Below are positions 32,161 to 40,581 of a DNA stretch of 49,382 nucleotides, piece after piece. The stretch is from Caldilineaceae bacterium (GTDB lineage Bacteria; Chloroflexota; Anaerolineae; Caldilineales; Caldilineaceae). How positions within the stretch are numbered: position 1 is the first letter of the stretch; each line of letters starts with the position of its first letter. Position numbers and translations under genes: made by a program. Location of the stretch: the NCBI GenBank assembly GCA_026645575.1, contig JAPKMW010000094.1, forward strand, positions 1 through 49,382. Direction: 5' to 3'. Below the pieces are notes generated by a model. That model saw only the letters and a list, made by a program, of their open reading frames with translations, had not been told where the DNA came from and did no database searches.

Positions 32161-33264
32161 TCACACGCCTCGCAATACAGTTAATAAACGGTCCGTCTGT
32201 TCCGGTCGCCCAACGGAGATGCGAATGCAATTATCAAGCCCCGGTTTGTTGTAGTAGCGCACGAGGATGCCCTGTTTTTCAAGCGCTTGCTTTAGGGTAC
32301 GTGCATCGCGTTCCAAGACACGACACAAGATGAAGTTTGCCTGGGTCGGATAGGGGTGCAGGTAGGGAATGGTCTGGAGCAGGGCATAGAGGCGATTGCG
32401 CTCCTCTTTGAGTTTTTCCACCACGGCCATGATCTGATCGACATGTTGGAGACTGACTAACCCAGCCACCGACGCCGCCACATTGACATTGTAGGGTTGT
32501 TTGAACTTCCACAAGGTTTGCATCAGCCAAAGCGGACAAATGCCATAGCCCAAGCGCAGACCGGCAATGCCCGCCGCTTTGCTAAAGGTGCGCAAGATGA
32601 CCAGATTCTCATGCTCTAACACCCAACTGGCGCGGTTGGGATGATCGGCAAATTCGACGTAAGCTTCATCCAAGACGACCAGCAGCGGTAGTTGCAGCAG
32701 GCGGCGCAGTTCTTCATCGGATAACCAGTTGCCAGATGGATTATTGGGCGAAGTCAGGAAAAGAATTTTGGCCTTTTGCCCGTCGGCAGCGATACGCTCG
32801 ATTTCATCAAGATTCAGGCTGTAATCAGCATGGCGCCAGGCTTCGATCACCTGAGCGCCGGCCAGGCCAGCATCAAAGCTGTACATGCCAAAGGTCGGCG
32901 GGCAGTTGATGATGGCGTCGCCCGGTTGCAAGAAGAGACGGCATAGATAATCGAGCAGTTCGTCAGCGCCGTGGCTGGGGAGAATATGTTCTGCCGGCAC
33001 ACCAACAAAGCGGCTGAGGGCAGCGCGCAGTTCGGTTTGTTGCGGATCGGGATACACATGGTAATAGGGATACTCGGCCAGCGCTTCGGCCACCACGGGC
33101 AGGGGGCCATAAGGATTTTCATTAGCATCCAGCTTGACAATCTGTTCCACCGGAATGCCCAGCCGTTGGCTCAAGACTTCAAAGGGTTGAATCGGGACGT
33201 ACTCCTCCATCCCGGCAATTTCCGGGCGGAGCAAAGATTGGGCAGAAAAGGGTTGCATGGTCAT
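32161..33264 (-). CDS. hisC: Histidinol-phosphate aminotransferase-like PLP enzyme
   Basis: Fold type I aminotransferase of 367 aa. It contains [12 protein letters not shown] near residue 45, [19 protein letters not shown], the PLP motif TSPNNPSGN, the Asp in [10 protein letters not shown], and [16 protein letters not shown] with Schiff-base Lys229. These match HisC. The ORF is open to 33303, but ATG 33264 is nearer the family start. No other histidine gene is near; it is followed 1 nt after its stop by the AhpD-like gene. In this context it may serve another transamination. The symbol is therefore tentative. Confidence 0.8.
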   Translation of the reverse strand: MTMQPFSAQSLLRPEIAGMEEYVPIQPFEVLSQRLGIPVEQIVKLDANENPYGPLPVVAEALAEYPYYHVYPDPQQTELRAALSRFVGVPAEHILPSHGADELLDYLCRLFLQPGDAIINCPPTFGMYSFDAGLAGAQVIEAWRHADYSLNLDEIERIAADGQKAKILFLTSPNNPSGNWLSDEELRRLLQLPLLVVLDEAYVEFADHPNRASWVLEHENLVILRTFSKAAGIAGLRLGYGICPLWLMQTLWKFKQPYNVNVAASVAGLVSLQHVDQIMAVVEKLKEERNRLYALLQTIPYLHPYPTQANFILCRVLERDARTLKQALEKQGILVRYYNKPGLDNCIRISVGRPEQTDRLLTVLRGV

Positions 33265-33314
33265 AGTGATTGGCCTGAAAACAGTGTTCCTTATACGCCA
33301 CAATCACGAAAAGC

Positions 33315-33372
33315 AACCGCAAAGACGCGAAGTTCGCAAAGAAATCTCGGCGCTCTTTGCGTCTTTGCGGTT
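33315..33372. repeat. Inverted repeat CGCAAAGACGC family
   Basis: AACCGCAAAGACGC (33315-33328) and GCGTCTTTGCGGTT (33359-33372) are perfect complements; between them TCGCAAAGA and TCTTTGCG pair as well. It lies in the divergent gap between the aminotransferase and the MoxR gene. Confidence 0.75.
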
Positions 33373-33449
33373 ATTTTCAGGACAGGGTGGCCTAGGTTGA
33401 ATCGTTATCCCCATTCTACGCTGAAGCGGCGGATCTGCCAAGTATAGTT

Positions 33450-33477
33450 TTGTGGTTGGTGCGTTCGCTGCTATACT
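33450..33477 (+). promoter_or_regulatory. Probable promoter of the MoxR gene, leaderless
   Basis: A -10 box TATACT (33472-33477) is 16 bp after a partial -35 box TTGTGG (33450-33455). The MoxR ATG at 33484 comes 6 nt after the -10 box and no ribosome binding site fits, so transcription would begin at or next to the start codon. Confidence 0.5.
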
Positions 33478-33483
33478 ACCCCT

Positions 33484-34422
33484 ATGCAACCATCTGAACT
33501 TGCCCACCAACTGCAACAAAACATTGCGCGTGTCATCATCGGCAAAGAGAAAGCGGTCGAATTGCTGCTGGTCGCGCTGCTCTGCGACGGCCATGTTTTG
33601 CTGGAAGATGTCCCCGGCATCGGCAAGACGACGCTGGCCAAAGCGCTGGCGCGCAGCATTGACTGCTCCTTTGCCCGCATCCAGTTCACGCCCGATCTGC
33701 TGCCCAGCGACGTAACCGGCATCAACTATTTCAATCAAAAGGCGCAGGAATTCCAGTTTCGACCGGGGCCGGTCTTCCGCCAACTTTTACTGGGCGATGA
33801 GATCAATCGCGCCACGCCGCGCACCCAATCGAGCCTGCTGGAAGCAATGGGGGAGAAACAGGTTACAATCGACGGGGAAACGATGGCGCTGCCCAGACCC
33901 TTTCTGGTGGTCGCCACCCAAAATCCGATTGAACTGGAAGGCACCTTTCCCCTGCCCGAAGCGCAACTCGATCGCTTTCTCCTGCAAATTGCCTTGGGCT
34001 ATCCGACGGTTGAGGAGGAAGAGGAGATCTTGCTGCGCTATGAACAACAAGATCCGCTAGCAGAATTACAGCCGGTGACGGATGCAGCAACCGTCATTGC
34101 GCTGCAAGCAACGGTGCGTCGCGTTCATATCAACGCCGATGTGCGCCGCTATATTTTAGCAATTGTTCGCCATACACGGGAACATTCGTCAGTGCAACTC
34201 GGCGTTTCGCCGCGCGGCACCTTGGCACTCTATCGAGCCAGTCAAGCGTTGGCGGCTTTGCGTGGTCGCGACTACGTGATTCCCAGCGATGTCAAGCAGT
34301 TATGCCCCGCCGTGTTAACCCACCGCATTCATATCAGCGCGCAGACCCGCCTGCGCGGGCGCACCACCGGGCAGATTATTCAGGAAATTGTGGAGAGTAC
34401 GCCGGCGCCTGTCGCCTCCTAA
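33484..34422 (+). CDS. MoxR-family AAA+ ATPase
   Basis: A 312-aa AAA+ chaperone-like ATPase of the MoxR group. The order is typical: GKEKAVELLLVALLCDGHVLLEDVPGIGKTTLAKAL (Walker A), RIQFTPDLLPSDVTG, the Walker B LLLGDEINRATPRTQSSLLEAM, the sensor segment FLVVATQNPIELEGTFPLPEAQLDRF, and VSPRGTLALYRASQALAALRGRDYVIPSDV (sensor 2/lid). MoxR proteins mature metalloenzymes or membrane complexes, usually with adjacent DUF58 and von Willebrand-domain partners. Here none follows: the next gene is convergent. Proximity to the complex III operon might reflect a role in its assembly, which is not shown. Confidence 0.9.
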   Translation: MQPSELAHQLQQNIARVIIGKEKAVELLLVALLCDGHVLLEDVPGIGKTTLAKALARSIDCSFARIQFTPDLLPSDVTGINYFNQKAQEFQFRPGPVFRQLLLGDEINRATPRTQSSLLEAMGEKQVTIDGETMALPRPFLVVATQNPIELEGTFPLPEAQLDRFLLQIALGYPTVEEEEEILLRYEQQDPLAELQPVTDAATVIALQATVRRVHINADVRRYILAIVRHTREHSSVQLGVSPRGTLALYRASQALAALRGRDYVIPSDVKQLCPAVLTHRIHISAQTRLRGRTTGQIIQEIVESTPAPVAS

Positions 34423-34446
34423 GGGTTGTTCGTTCTGCGTTACCGT

Positions 34447-35433
34447 TTATTCAGTAGTCAGAGTTTTCGGCATCGCGGTGATGGCCTTTTCCACTTCTTG
34501 CAGATTTTGCGCAGTAAGCGCCAGGTTAAATAGCGTACTCAAACCAGACGCTGGCAATGCTTGCAATTGTTGTTGAATCTCACGAGGCACAGCGCCAAAC
34601 TTATAGGTAAGAAACTGCAAAAGTGTTTCAAGAATAGCTTCTTGACGCCCTTCTTGACGCCCTTCTTGACGCCCTTCTTGACGCCCTTCTTGACGCCCTT
34701 CTTGACGCCCTTCTTGATGTCCTTTTTGCTCTGCCTCATCCAGCCATTCATCAATAAAAGTTTGTGTTCGAATCATTTTCTCCTCCTCACGAAACAGACG
34801 CCTGATTGTTTCGCGGTCAAAGTAACGCGCGGCCAATAGTACAACAAAAGAGAGAAGTAAGGCACGCCGTTCTTCATTAGGCTCTTTATTCACCAGATCA
34901 CGCGCCAGCCGCACCGTTGCTTCGGTCGGTTCAGCGACAATCTCCATGAGAAAAGGCGCGAGCGGCGCCAACTCACCGGATTCGATCAACTCCCTATAGT
35001 CTACCAGCCAAATGTCCAGATATTCAAATCGGTTGACAACGCGTTCGCCCACTTTAACCAGATATTCGGGTTTGGGTCGCAAAGCAGCGTCACGCCGTTC
35101 GGAATAAATCACGATGGTCGCCACTTCCATCTTCATCCGGGCAGTAAGTTCCGCCGAGTAGATAAAAAGCGTCTGTGGAATGTGCGCCTCATGGGCAACA
35201 TAATATTCAACATGCAGCGCTTGTTTACGCTCTTCCTCACCCGCGCCAGTGGTGATGGTCATCACAGTGTCGACGGGACGCGTCGGCAGGTTAATCTCAA
35301 TGTTCTCTTCAATGGTCAGCAACTGAATTGCCTGACCAGGAAAGGCTAATGTCAGCAAAAGATCGGCATATTCCTTAAACAGCAGTTTACTTACCCGATC
35401 AACAGGTGTTTTTAATTCTTTATATTTCGTCAT
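34447..35433 (-). CDS. Rpn-family (PD-(D/E)XK-related) protein with GRQE tandem repeats
   Basis: A 328-aa protein of the Rpn/DUF4351 type, recombination-promoting nuclease-like proteins that are common in Chloroflexota and cyanobacteria. It has FPGQAIQLLTIEENIEINLPTRPVDTVMTI and HVEYYVAHEAHIPQTLFIYSAEL in the nuclease-like region, and YLDIWLVDYRELIESGELAPLAPFL in the middle. A stretch of GRQE repeats (from QKGHQEGRQEGR) separates it from a helical tail (YKFGAVPREIQQQLQALP). The repeat is encoded by six identical 12-nt units and one variant, so copy number can change in frame. It ends 24 bp from the convergent MoxR gene. Its molecular function is uncertain. Confidence 0.75.
   Translation of the reverse strand: MTKYKELKTPVDRVSKLLFKEYADLLLTLAFPGQAIQLLTIEENIEINLPTRPVDTVMTITTGAGEEERKQALHVEYYVAHEAHIPQTLFIYSAELTARMKMEVATIVIYSERRDAALRPKPEYLVKVGERVVNRFEYLDIWLVDYRELIESGELAPLAPFLMEIVAEPTEATVRLARDLVNKEPNEERRALLLSFVVLLAARYFDRETIRRLFREEEKMIRTQTFIDEWLDEAEQKGHQEGRQEGRQEGRQEGRQEGRQEGRQEAILETLLQFLTYKFGAVPREIQQQLQALPASGLSTLFNLALTAQNLQEVEKAITAMPKTLTTE
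34641..34724. repeat. 12-nt tandem repeat inside the Rpn-like gene
   Basis: Six perfect units of CTTGACGCCCTT (34641-34712) and one degenerate unit CTTGATGTCCTT (34713-34724). On the coding strand each unit adds four residues (GRQE), so slippage would keep the frame. Confidence 0.95.
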
Positions 35434-35439
35434 AAAACA

Positions 35440-36495
35440 CTAATTATCAAGCGCGCCAGCTTTGATCCAGGCCACAATGGTGTCTACCTCTGCCCCGGTT
35501 AAATCAGCACCTCGCTTGGGCATCTGGCCGGTGGCGACCAGTTCGACCAAATAGCTCTCATCCGGTGCGCCGGGTTTGATGACCTTGCCATAAAAGGAGC
35601 CGGCCATCGTATCCTTATAACTGGTCAAGACCAACCCTTCCTCCGGTTCATCGGCGCCATGACATTCGGCGCAATGTTCGGTGAAAATCGGCAGCACATC
35701 GTTGGCAAAGCTCACAGCAGCCGGATCGACTGTGGCGTCAGCGGTAGCGTCAACTGTGGCCGCTTCACTGTCCACACTCCCTTTTTCAGGTGCGCCAGCC
35801 GCAATCCAGGCGACAATCGTCTCAATCTCAGTCGGGGTGAGATCCGGCCCTTTTTTGGGCATTTGCCCCGTCTTCACTAACTCAACCAGGTAACTGCTAT
35901 CAGGATCGCCAGGTTTGATCACAGCGCCATAAAATGAACCGGCCATCGTGTCCTTGTAGCTGGTCAACACCAATCCTTCTTCCGGTTCATCGGCGCCATG
36001 ACATTCAGCGCAATGTTGCTCAAAGATCGGCAGGATATGTTCTTCAAAGTTGACGTTGCTTAACGCTGCCGTTGCTGCGGTGGCGGGTTCACTGCTTTCG
36101 ACCACGGTGGGGCCACCCACCGGTAGACCGCTTTCGGCCAGCAAGTTCATGGCGCGTGCAACCGGAATTCGTGCAACCCCGGCCGTTTGATCAACCCAGC
36201 CATAGCCTTGTAACTGCGCCAGTTCTTGCTGGTGACGTTCGGCCAGGACAGTGGGTGAGGTACGATCAACAACCGGCGATGCCGCCGCCCCGGTTTGGTC
36301 GACAAAAGCCAGCAAGCGTACTCCACCAATCGTTGCCGCCAAGGTCAATCCGACTAACGCAATAACAAGCGCCAGTGAACAACCATACCCGCTCTGCCTT
36401 TGCCGTGGCTTTGCTTGCTCACGGTTGCTAGTTGTACGCTGCGCCACCGGTTTAGACGCTTTGGTGGGTTGTCGCGAGGTTTTGTTCTTGCTCAT
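35440..36495 (-). CDS. Membrane-anchored diheme cytochrome c with duplicated domain
   Basis: 351 aa. A basic, low-complexity N-terminus is followed by a membrane helix (residues about 38-60). Next comes a segment QGYGWVDQTAGVARIPVARAMNLLAESGLP, which resembles spacer sequences of complex III or oxidase-linked cytochromes, and then two heme domains. The heme motifs CAECH are at residues 162-166 and 275-279, each with distal Met in GQMPK. The two domains are 68/81 identical, so the duplication is recent. It ends the alternative complex III operon; its start lies inside actF (44-bp overlap) behind GGAGAGAG. It is a likely electron acceptor for the complex. No ActG gene is seen. Confidence 0.85.
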   Translation of the reverse strand: MSKNKTSRQPTKASKPVAQRTTSNREQAKPRQRQSGYGCSLALVIALVGLTLAATIGGVRLLAFVDQTGAAASPVVDRTSPTVLAERHQQELAQLQGYGWVDQTAGVARIPVARAMNLLAESGLPVGGPTVVESSEPATAATAALSNVNFEEHILPIFEQHCAECHGADEPEEGLVLTSYKDTMAGSFYGAVIKPGDPDSSYLVELVKTGQMPKKGPDLTPTEIETIVAWIAAGAPEKGSVDSEAATVDATADATVDPAAVSFANDVLPIFTEHCAECHGADEPEEGLVLTSYKDTMAGSFYGKVIKPGAPDESYLVELVATGQMPKRGADLTGAEVDTIVAWIKAGALDN

Positions 36496-37651
36496 GACTC
36501 TCTCCTAGATGGGGATCATGCTGTGGCAACGCCGCTTTGCCCGTCCACTGTCGGCTGAAGACAGTCAGCCAACCACCGCCGATGGCAAGCCAAAGCACGC
36601 CATCAAGCCAATGCAAATGAACCCCCGCCGGGTAAAAGGCCGGCACAATCAACCAGTACAAATCGACCATCCGCGCCAGGAAGACCAGCAGAGCCACGGT
36701 CATCAACCCACGGATATTACGTTTCAGCGTGCGTGAAAGTAACAAGATAAAGGGCAACACAAAGTGAAGCGCGATCAAGACGAGTGCAATCGTCTGCCAG
36801 CCGCCTTGTGTGCGGTGATAATACCAGATCCCCTCTTCGGGAATGTCCGCCGACCAGATAATTAGAAACTGCGAGTAGGTGAAATAGGCCCAGATCATGA
36901 CAAAGCCCAGCAGGAAATTGCCCAGGTCATTAAAAGATTTTACCCAGGCATGGGTCGTTCCCTGCGCCTGGGCGATCATCCCCAGACCAATAATGGCAAA
37001 GGACAGGGCTGCTAATGCTTGACCGATAATGAAGAGCAGCCCGTAAATGGAGGAGAACCACTCCGGCTCTAAGGACATAAGCCAATCATAACCGGCAAAG
37101 GTGGCGGTCAGCATCAAGAGAATCACCCCCACCGCGCTCAAACGCCGCATCCGTCCGGCCCATTGTGGATCGCCACTTTGGCTTTGCGCCGCCGACCAGC
37201 GCTGGAAGAGCAGCGCCAACCCCAACCAAACCAGGAAGTAAACAGCGCTGCGCCCGATGAAAAAGGGGGCGTTTAACCACGCGGTTTTTCGTTGCAACAA
37301 CGCACTATGGCTGACATGGTCAGCATCCAACCACGGGTAAAGCGAATTCATGCCCAGGAGCAGCGGCAGACAGAGCAGCGCCATCAGCGGCAAGGTCATG
37401 GCGCCTGTCTCCAGCAGATGACGAATCAGCCCGCTCCAGCGACCGCCAACTAGGTGATGCACCATCAACAGCCCCAGACAGCCCAGGCCGATCTCCAGCC
37501 AAAAGATATAAGCCAGCAGATAAGATTGCCAGAACTGGGTCAGGTCGAGAAAAGCGCCCATCAAGGCCAGCGCCAACCCGACCACCCCGACGATGAGCGC
37601 CGGTGCTTGCAACCGTTTGAAAGGGGAATCAGGTGTAACTTGTCTTTGCAT
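36452..37651 (-). CDS. actF: Alternative complex III subunit ActF (quinone-binding, NrfD-like)
   Basis: A 399-aa polytopic membrane protein with about ten helices, matching ActF of the alternative complex III. Characteristic regions are ALLCLPLLLGMNSLYPWLDADH, FATYDWLMSLEPEWFSSIYG-like (here FAGYDWLMSLEPEWFSSIYG), FLLGFVMIWAYFTYSQFLIIWSADIPEEG and LYWLIVPAFYPAGVHLHWLDG. ActF shares the NrfD fold with ActC and contributes to quinol binding. It is preceded by an inverted repeat at 37665-37728, and its 3' end overlaps the diheme cytochrome gene. Confidence 0.9.
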   Translation of the reverse strand: MQRQVTPDSPFKRLQAPALIVGVVGLALALMGAFLDLTQFWQSYLLAYIFWLEIGLGCLGLLMVHHLVGGRWSGLIRHLLETGAMTLPLMALLCLPLLLGMNSLYPWLDADHVSHSALLQRKTAWLNAPFFIGRSAVYFLVWLGLALLFQRWSAAQSQSGDPQWAGRMRRLSAVGVILLMLTATFAGYDWLMSLEPEWFSSIYGLLFIIGQALAALSFAIIGLGMIAQAQGTTHAWVKSFNDLGNFLLGFVMIWAYFTYSQFLIIWSADIPEEGIWYYHRTQGGWQTIALVLIALHFVLPFILLLSRTLKRNIRGLMTVALLVFLARMVDLYWLIVPAFYPAGVHLHWLDGVLWLAIGGGWLTVFSRQWTGKAALPQHDPHLGESHEQEQNLATTHQSV

Positions 37652-37664
37652 AAATCAATACCTA

Positions 37665-37728
37665 CGTAGGTGCGGTTTGCAACCGCACAGCTTTACCAAG
37701 TCATGTGCGGTTGCAAACCGCACCTACG
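37665..37728. repeat. Perfect inverted repeat in the actE-actF gap
   Basis: Two exact 24-nt arms (37665-37688, beginning CGTAGGTGCGG, and 37705-37728) around a 16-nt loop. Each arm holds its own smaller palindrome (GTGCGGTTTGCAACCGCAC). It fills most of the 84-bp gap. Confidence 0.9.
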
Positions 37729-37735
37729 ATTATCG

Positions 37736-38338
37736 TTATTGTGTAATCGGCTGGGTTTGATCTAACTGGGGCAAATCTTCCGCCGACAATTGATCTGCCG
37801 CCGCGTTTTGACTCAACTGTAATGCCCGCACATAGGCAATGATCGCCCAGCGGTCTTCTGGTCGAATGCGGGAGGCATAGCTGGGCATCACACGGGTGCC
37901 GTTGGTGATGACGGTGAAGTAATAGCCGGTTGTTTCGTCCCGCAGGGCGGGGTCATGAAACGAGGCCGGGACCGGCATCCCATAGTCGGTGATAATGCCC
38001 TGACCATCGCCCACCAGCCCATGACAAGGCGCACAAAAGATGTTATAGCGTTCCTGGCCCCGCTCCAACACCGCCACGGTGACGGTGAAGGGAAAGCTAT
38101 CGGCCACCTGTCCATTGACCCGCCCGGTGTGGAGTTGGTCATCCAGATTCACTTCATTGCGCGCCACAGTATCAGCAATGCGTGGTCGCACGGCGGCCCC
38201 GTCGGCAAAGAAGGTGCTTGCCTCTAGTGGTTCATAGCGGGGCTGGTCGCGCATGTCGAGGCGACAACCGGCGAGTAATCCTAAGGCAAAAAATAAACTA
38301 ATCAAGAGCAAGCTGTGCAAGCTGCGTAATCGTTTCAT
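37736..38338 (-). CDS. actE: Alternative complex III subunit ActE (monoheme lipoprotein cytochrome c)
   Basis: A 200-aa lipoprotein. The signal peptide ends in lipobox LLAGC (Cys25). MRDQPRYEPLEASTFFADGAAVRP is the family start, and the heme site is FCAPCHGLVGDG (residues 102-106) with a distal Met likely in TRVMPSYASRI. This fits ActE, which holds one heme on the periplasmic side and takes electrons from the ActA/ActB arm. It is separated from actCD by a 154-bp gap with a nested inverted repeat. Confidence 0.9.
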   Translation of the reverse strand: MKRLRSLHSLLLISLFFALGLLAGCRLDMRDQPRYEPLEASTFFADGAAVRPRIADTVARNEVNLDDQLHTGRVNGQVADSFPFTVTVAVLERGQERYNIFCAPCHGLVGDGQGIITDYGMPVPASFHDPALRDETTGYYFTVITNGTRVMPSYASRIRPEDRWAIIAYVRALQLSQNAAADQLSAEDLPQLDQTQPITQ

Positions 38339-38361
38339 AACCTGGTTTGAACCTTACCTAC

Positions 38362-38488
38362 TACGACAATGTTAAATTACAAGTAGACCTCCGGGAAGGG
38401 GTCAGACGGTTTCCCAAATTTGGCGATTGTTCCTGACCCCTTCCCGGAGGTCGGCCGGTGACGCGATCGCGAATCTAACATTGTCGTA
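38362..38488. repeat. Nested inverted repeat in the actCD-actE gap
   Basis: Outer arms TACGACAATGTTAAATT (38362-38378) and its complement (38472-38488) have one mismatch. Inner arms GACCTCCGGGAAGGGGTCAG (38386-38405) and 38433-38452 are perfect. Together they form a 127-bp hairpin-like, MITE-sized element. Confidence 0.85.
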
Positions 38489-38492
38489 CTAC

Positions 38493-40445
38493 TTACTGCT
38501 CAACGGCCACCACTTCTGCCGGCCCTAACTTCTCTAAAAACTGACGCGTTTTCTCAAAATCAAACTTTGGATCATTCGCCTCCACACACAGAAAAAAGCG
38601 ATCCTGTGAAGCCAGCCGAAACCGCGGCGCATTAAAGACGGCATGGTAGGGCTGCGGAAAGCCATTGCGCAGCAACATGCCCAACACCGCCGTTCCCGCC
38701 GCAAAGAGAATCGTCATCTCAAAGGTCAGGATGATAAAGGAGGGCCAGCTATTAAGCGGACGCCCGCCAATATTCCAGGGATAGTCGATCACCGCCGCAT
38801 AATATTGCATTCCAAAGCCAACCAGGGCGCCGACAATCCCCCCCACCAAGACCAGGAGCGGCAAGCGGGAGCGACGCACGCCAATCGCCGCCGGCAATTC
38901 TTCAATCGGAAAAGGACTATAGGCAGAAATTTTGCGATAGCCGGCGGCGTAAGTTGCCCGTGCTTTTGCCAGCAGTGTTTCCGGATTATCAAACTCCGCC
39001 ATCAGCCCATAGAGTGGCCCGTCTGGCACAGCAGCTTTGGTTGTGCTGGGTGGTGGCGGAGCAATCGCTTTTCTGCCACTTGCTACCTGCGGCTTGCTAC
39101 CTTCATGTTTCTGCGTCTCGGCCAGCAGATGGCGCATCTCAAAGATCGAGATCATGGGCAGCACCCGGATAAAGACCACGATGAGGGTCAAAAACAGGCC
39201 AATCGTCCCCAGGAAGGTGGCCCAGTCCCAGAAGGTACCGGCGTACATGCCCCACGAAGAGGGCAAGTAATCACGATGCAAGCTGACAACGATAATCACA
39301 TAGCGTTCCAGCCACATGCCGGCGTTGACAATTAGCGCAATGAAAAAGAGCAGCAACGGTTGCGAGCGCACCCACCCCGACCACAGCGCTTGTGGCACGA
39401 CAATGTTACAGAGCATGAGTGCCCAGAAAGCCCACCAGTAGGGGCCAAAAGAGCGGTTGAAGAGCCAAAAGTGTTCCATGCCACTGCCTGAATACCAGGC
39501 GGTAAAGCCTTCAGTCAAGTAGCCGTAAGCGACAAAGAGACCGGTCGCCAGCATCACTTTCGCCATGTTGTCCAGATGTTGCAGGGTGATGAAATCTTCA
39601 AATTTATAGATTTTGCGTAGCGGAATCAACAGGGTCATCACCATCGCAAAGCCAGAAAAGATGGCGCCGGCCACAAAGTAAGGCGGAAAGATCGTCGAGT
39701 GCCAACCAGGAATCACCCCAACGGCAAAGTCAAAACTGACCACCGAGTGAACCGAAACGACCAGCGGCGTCGCCAGCGCGGCCAGCAGCATGTAGGCCGT
39801 GTCATAACGCTGCCAGTGATGGGCTGCGCCCCGCCACCCCAGCGCCAGGAAACCGTAAAAATAGCGCAGCCAGCGATTTTCAGCCCGGTCGCGCATGGCG
39901 GCCAGGTCGGGGATCAACCCGACAAACCAGAACATGAGCGAGACGAGGGCATAGGTGCTAATGGCAAAGGCGTCCCAGACCAGTGGACTGCGAAACTGCG
40001 GCCAGAGATCATAGGTGTTGGGATAGGGGAAGAGCCAGTAGGCCAGCCAGGGACGCCCCACATGCAGCACAGGAAAGAGCAAGGCACACGAGACGGCAAA
40101 GAGGGTCATCGCCTCGGCAAAGCGATTGATCGAGGTGCGCCACTCCTGGCGAAAGAGAAAGAGAATGGCCGAAATGAGGGTGCCGGCATGGCCAATGCCA
40201 ATCCACCAGACGAGGTTGGTGATGTCAAAACCCCAGCCAATCGGCTGGTTGACGCCCCAGATGCCAACGCCGCGCAGAAAGAGATTGCCCACGGCATAGA
40301 GAAAGAGCATGAGCAGCAGAAAGCCCGCAGCCAGCCCCACAAACCAGGATTTGGGCGTTACCCTGGTCAAGACAGTATCGGCGATCTTTTCGGTGATCGA
40401 CCGGAAGCTGTGGCCCGGTCCGATCAGTTGTCCTGAATGTTGCAT
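38493..40445 (-). CDS. actC: Alternative complex III ActC-ActD fusion
   Basis: A single 650-aa frame joins two usually separate subunits. Residues 1 to about 440 are ActC, the NrfD-like quinol-binding membrane subunit: FLRGVGIWGVNQPIGWGFDITNLVWWIGIGHAG, RPWLAYWLFPYPNTYDLWPQFRSPLVWD, FVAGAIFSGFAMVMTLLIPLRKIY and MWLERYVIIVVSLHRDYLPSSWG. A Pro/Lys-rich linker (about 445-470, KAIAPPPPSTTKAAVP) leads to ActD (DUF3341): LYGLMAEFDNPETLLAKA, YSPFPIEELPAAIG, NSWPSFIILTFEMTILFAAG and FFLCVEANDPKFDFEKT. The gene lies between actB and actE in the usual order. No internal start of its own is obvious for the ActD part. The linker DNA contains two copies of CTTGCTACCT. Confidence 0.88.
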   Translation of the reverse strand: MQHSGQLIGPGHSFRSITEKIADTVLTRVTPKSWFVGLAAGFLLLMLFLYAVGNLFLRGVGIWGVNQPIGWGFDITNLVWWIGIGHAGTLISAILFLFRQEWRTSINRFAEAMTLFAVSCALLFPVLHVGRPWLAYWLFPYPNTYDLWPQFRSPLVWDAFAISTYALVSLMFWFVGLIPDLAAMRDRAENRWLRYFYGFLALGWRGAAHHWQRYDTAYMLLAALATPLVVSVHSVVSFDFAVGVIPGWHSTIFPPYFVAGAIFSGFAMVMTLLIPLRKIYKFEDFITLQHLDNMAKVMLATGLFVAYGYLTEGFTAWYSGSGMEHFWLFNRSFGPYWWAFWALMLCNIVVPQALWSGWVRSQPLLLFFIALIVNAGMWLERYVIIVVSLHRDYLPSSWGMYAGTFWDWATFLGTIGLFLTLIVVFIRVLPMISIFEMRHLLAETQKHEGSKPQVASGRKAIAPPPPSTTKAAVPDGPLYGLMAEFDNPETLLAKARATYAAGYRKISAYSPFPIEELPAAIGVRRSRLPLLVLVGGIVGALVGFGMQYYAAVIDYPWNIGGRPLNSWPSFIILTFEMTILFAAGTAVLGMLLRNGFPQPYHAVFNAPRFRLASQDRFFLCVEANDPKFDFEKTRQFLEKLGPAEVVAVEQ

Positions 40446-40462
40446 CTTCTTGCCTTCGCTTA

Positions 40463-40573
40463 CTCGTTCCCACGCAGAACGTGGGAACCAGAACCGACGC
40501 TCTGCGTCGAGTGAACAACGCCCCAGGACGCAGAGCGTCCCCCCTGCATTCCCACGCAGAGCGTGGGAACGAG
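40463..40573. repeat. Composite palindromic repeat (CTCGTTCCCACGC family) in the actB-actCD gap
   Basis: Outer arms CTCGTTCCCACGC (40463-40475) and GCGTGGGAACGAG (40561-40573) are exact complements; inner arms GACGCTCTGCGTC (40496-40508) and GACGCAGAGCGTC (40527-40539) as well. The GTTCCCACGC...GCGTGGGAAC module is one I recall as a widespread intergenic repeat. Confidence 0.85.
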
Positions 40574-40581
40574 CATCACCC

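Noticed and set aside
34641..34724. Tandem repeat considered as a CRISPR array
   Set aside because: Units are 12 nt, contiguous without spacers and inside a coding frame.
34561..34839. Plus-strand frame with TPFL repeats
   Set aside because: Simply the reverse translation of the 12-nt tandem repeat of the Rpn-like gene.
39699..40436. A 245-codon plus-strand open frame opposite actCD
   Set aside because: It is the antisense shadow of a clearly conserved membrane protein, and its product is low-complexity and Arg/Pro-rich with no family pattern.
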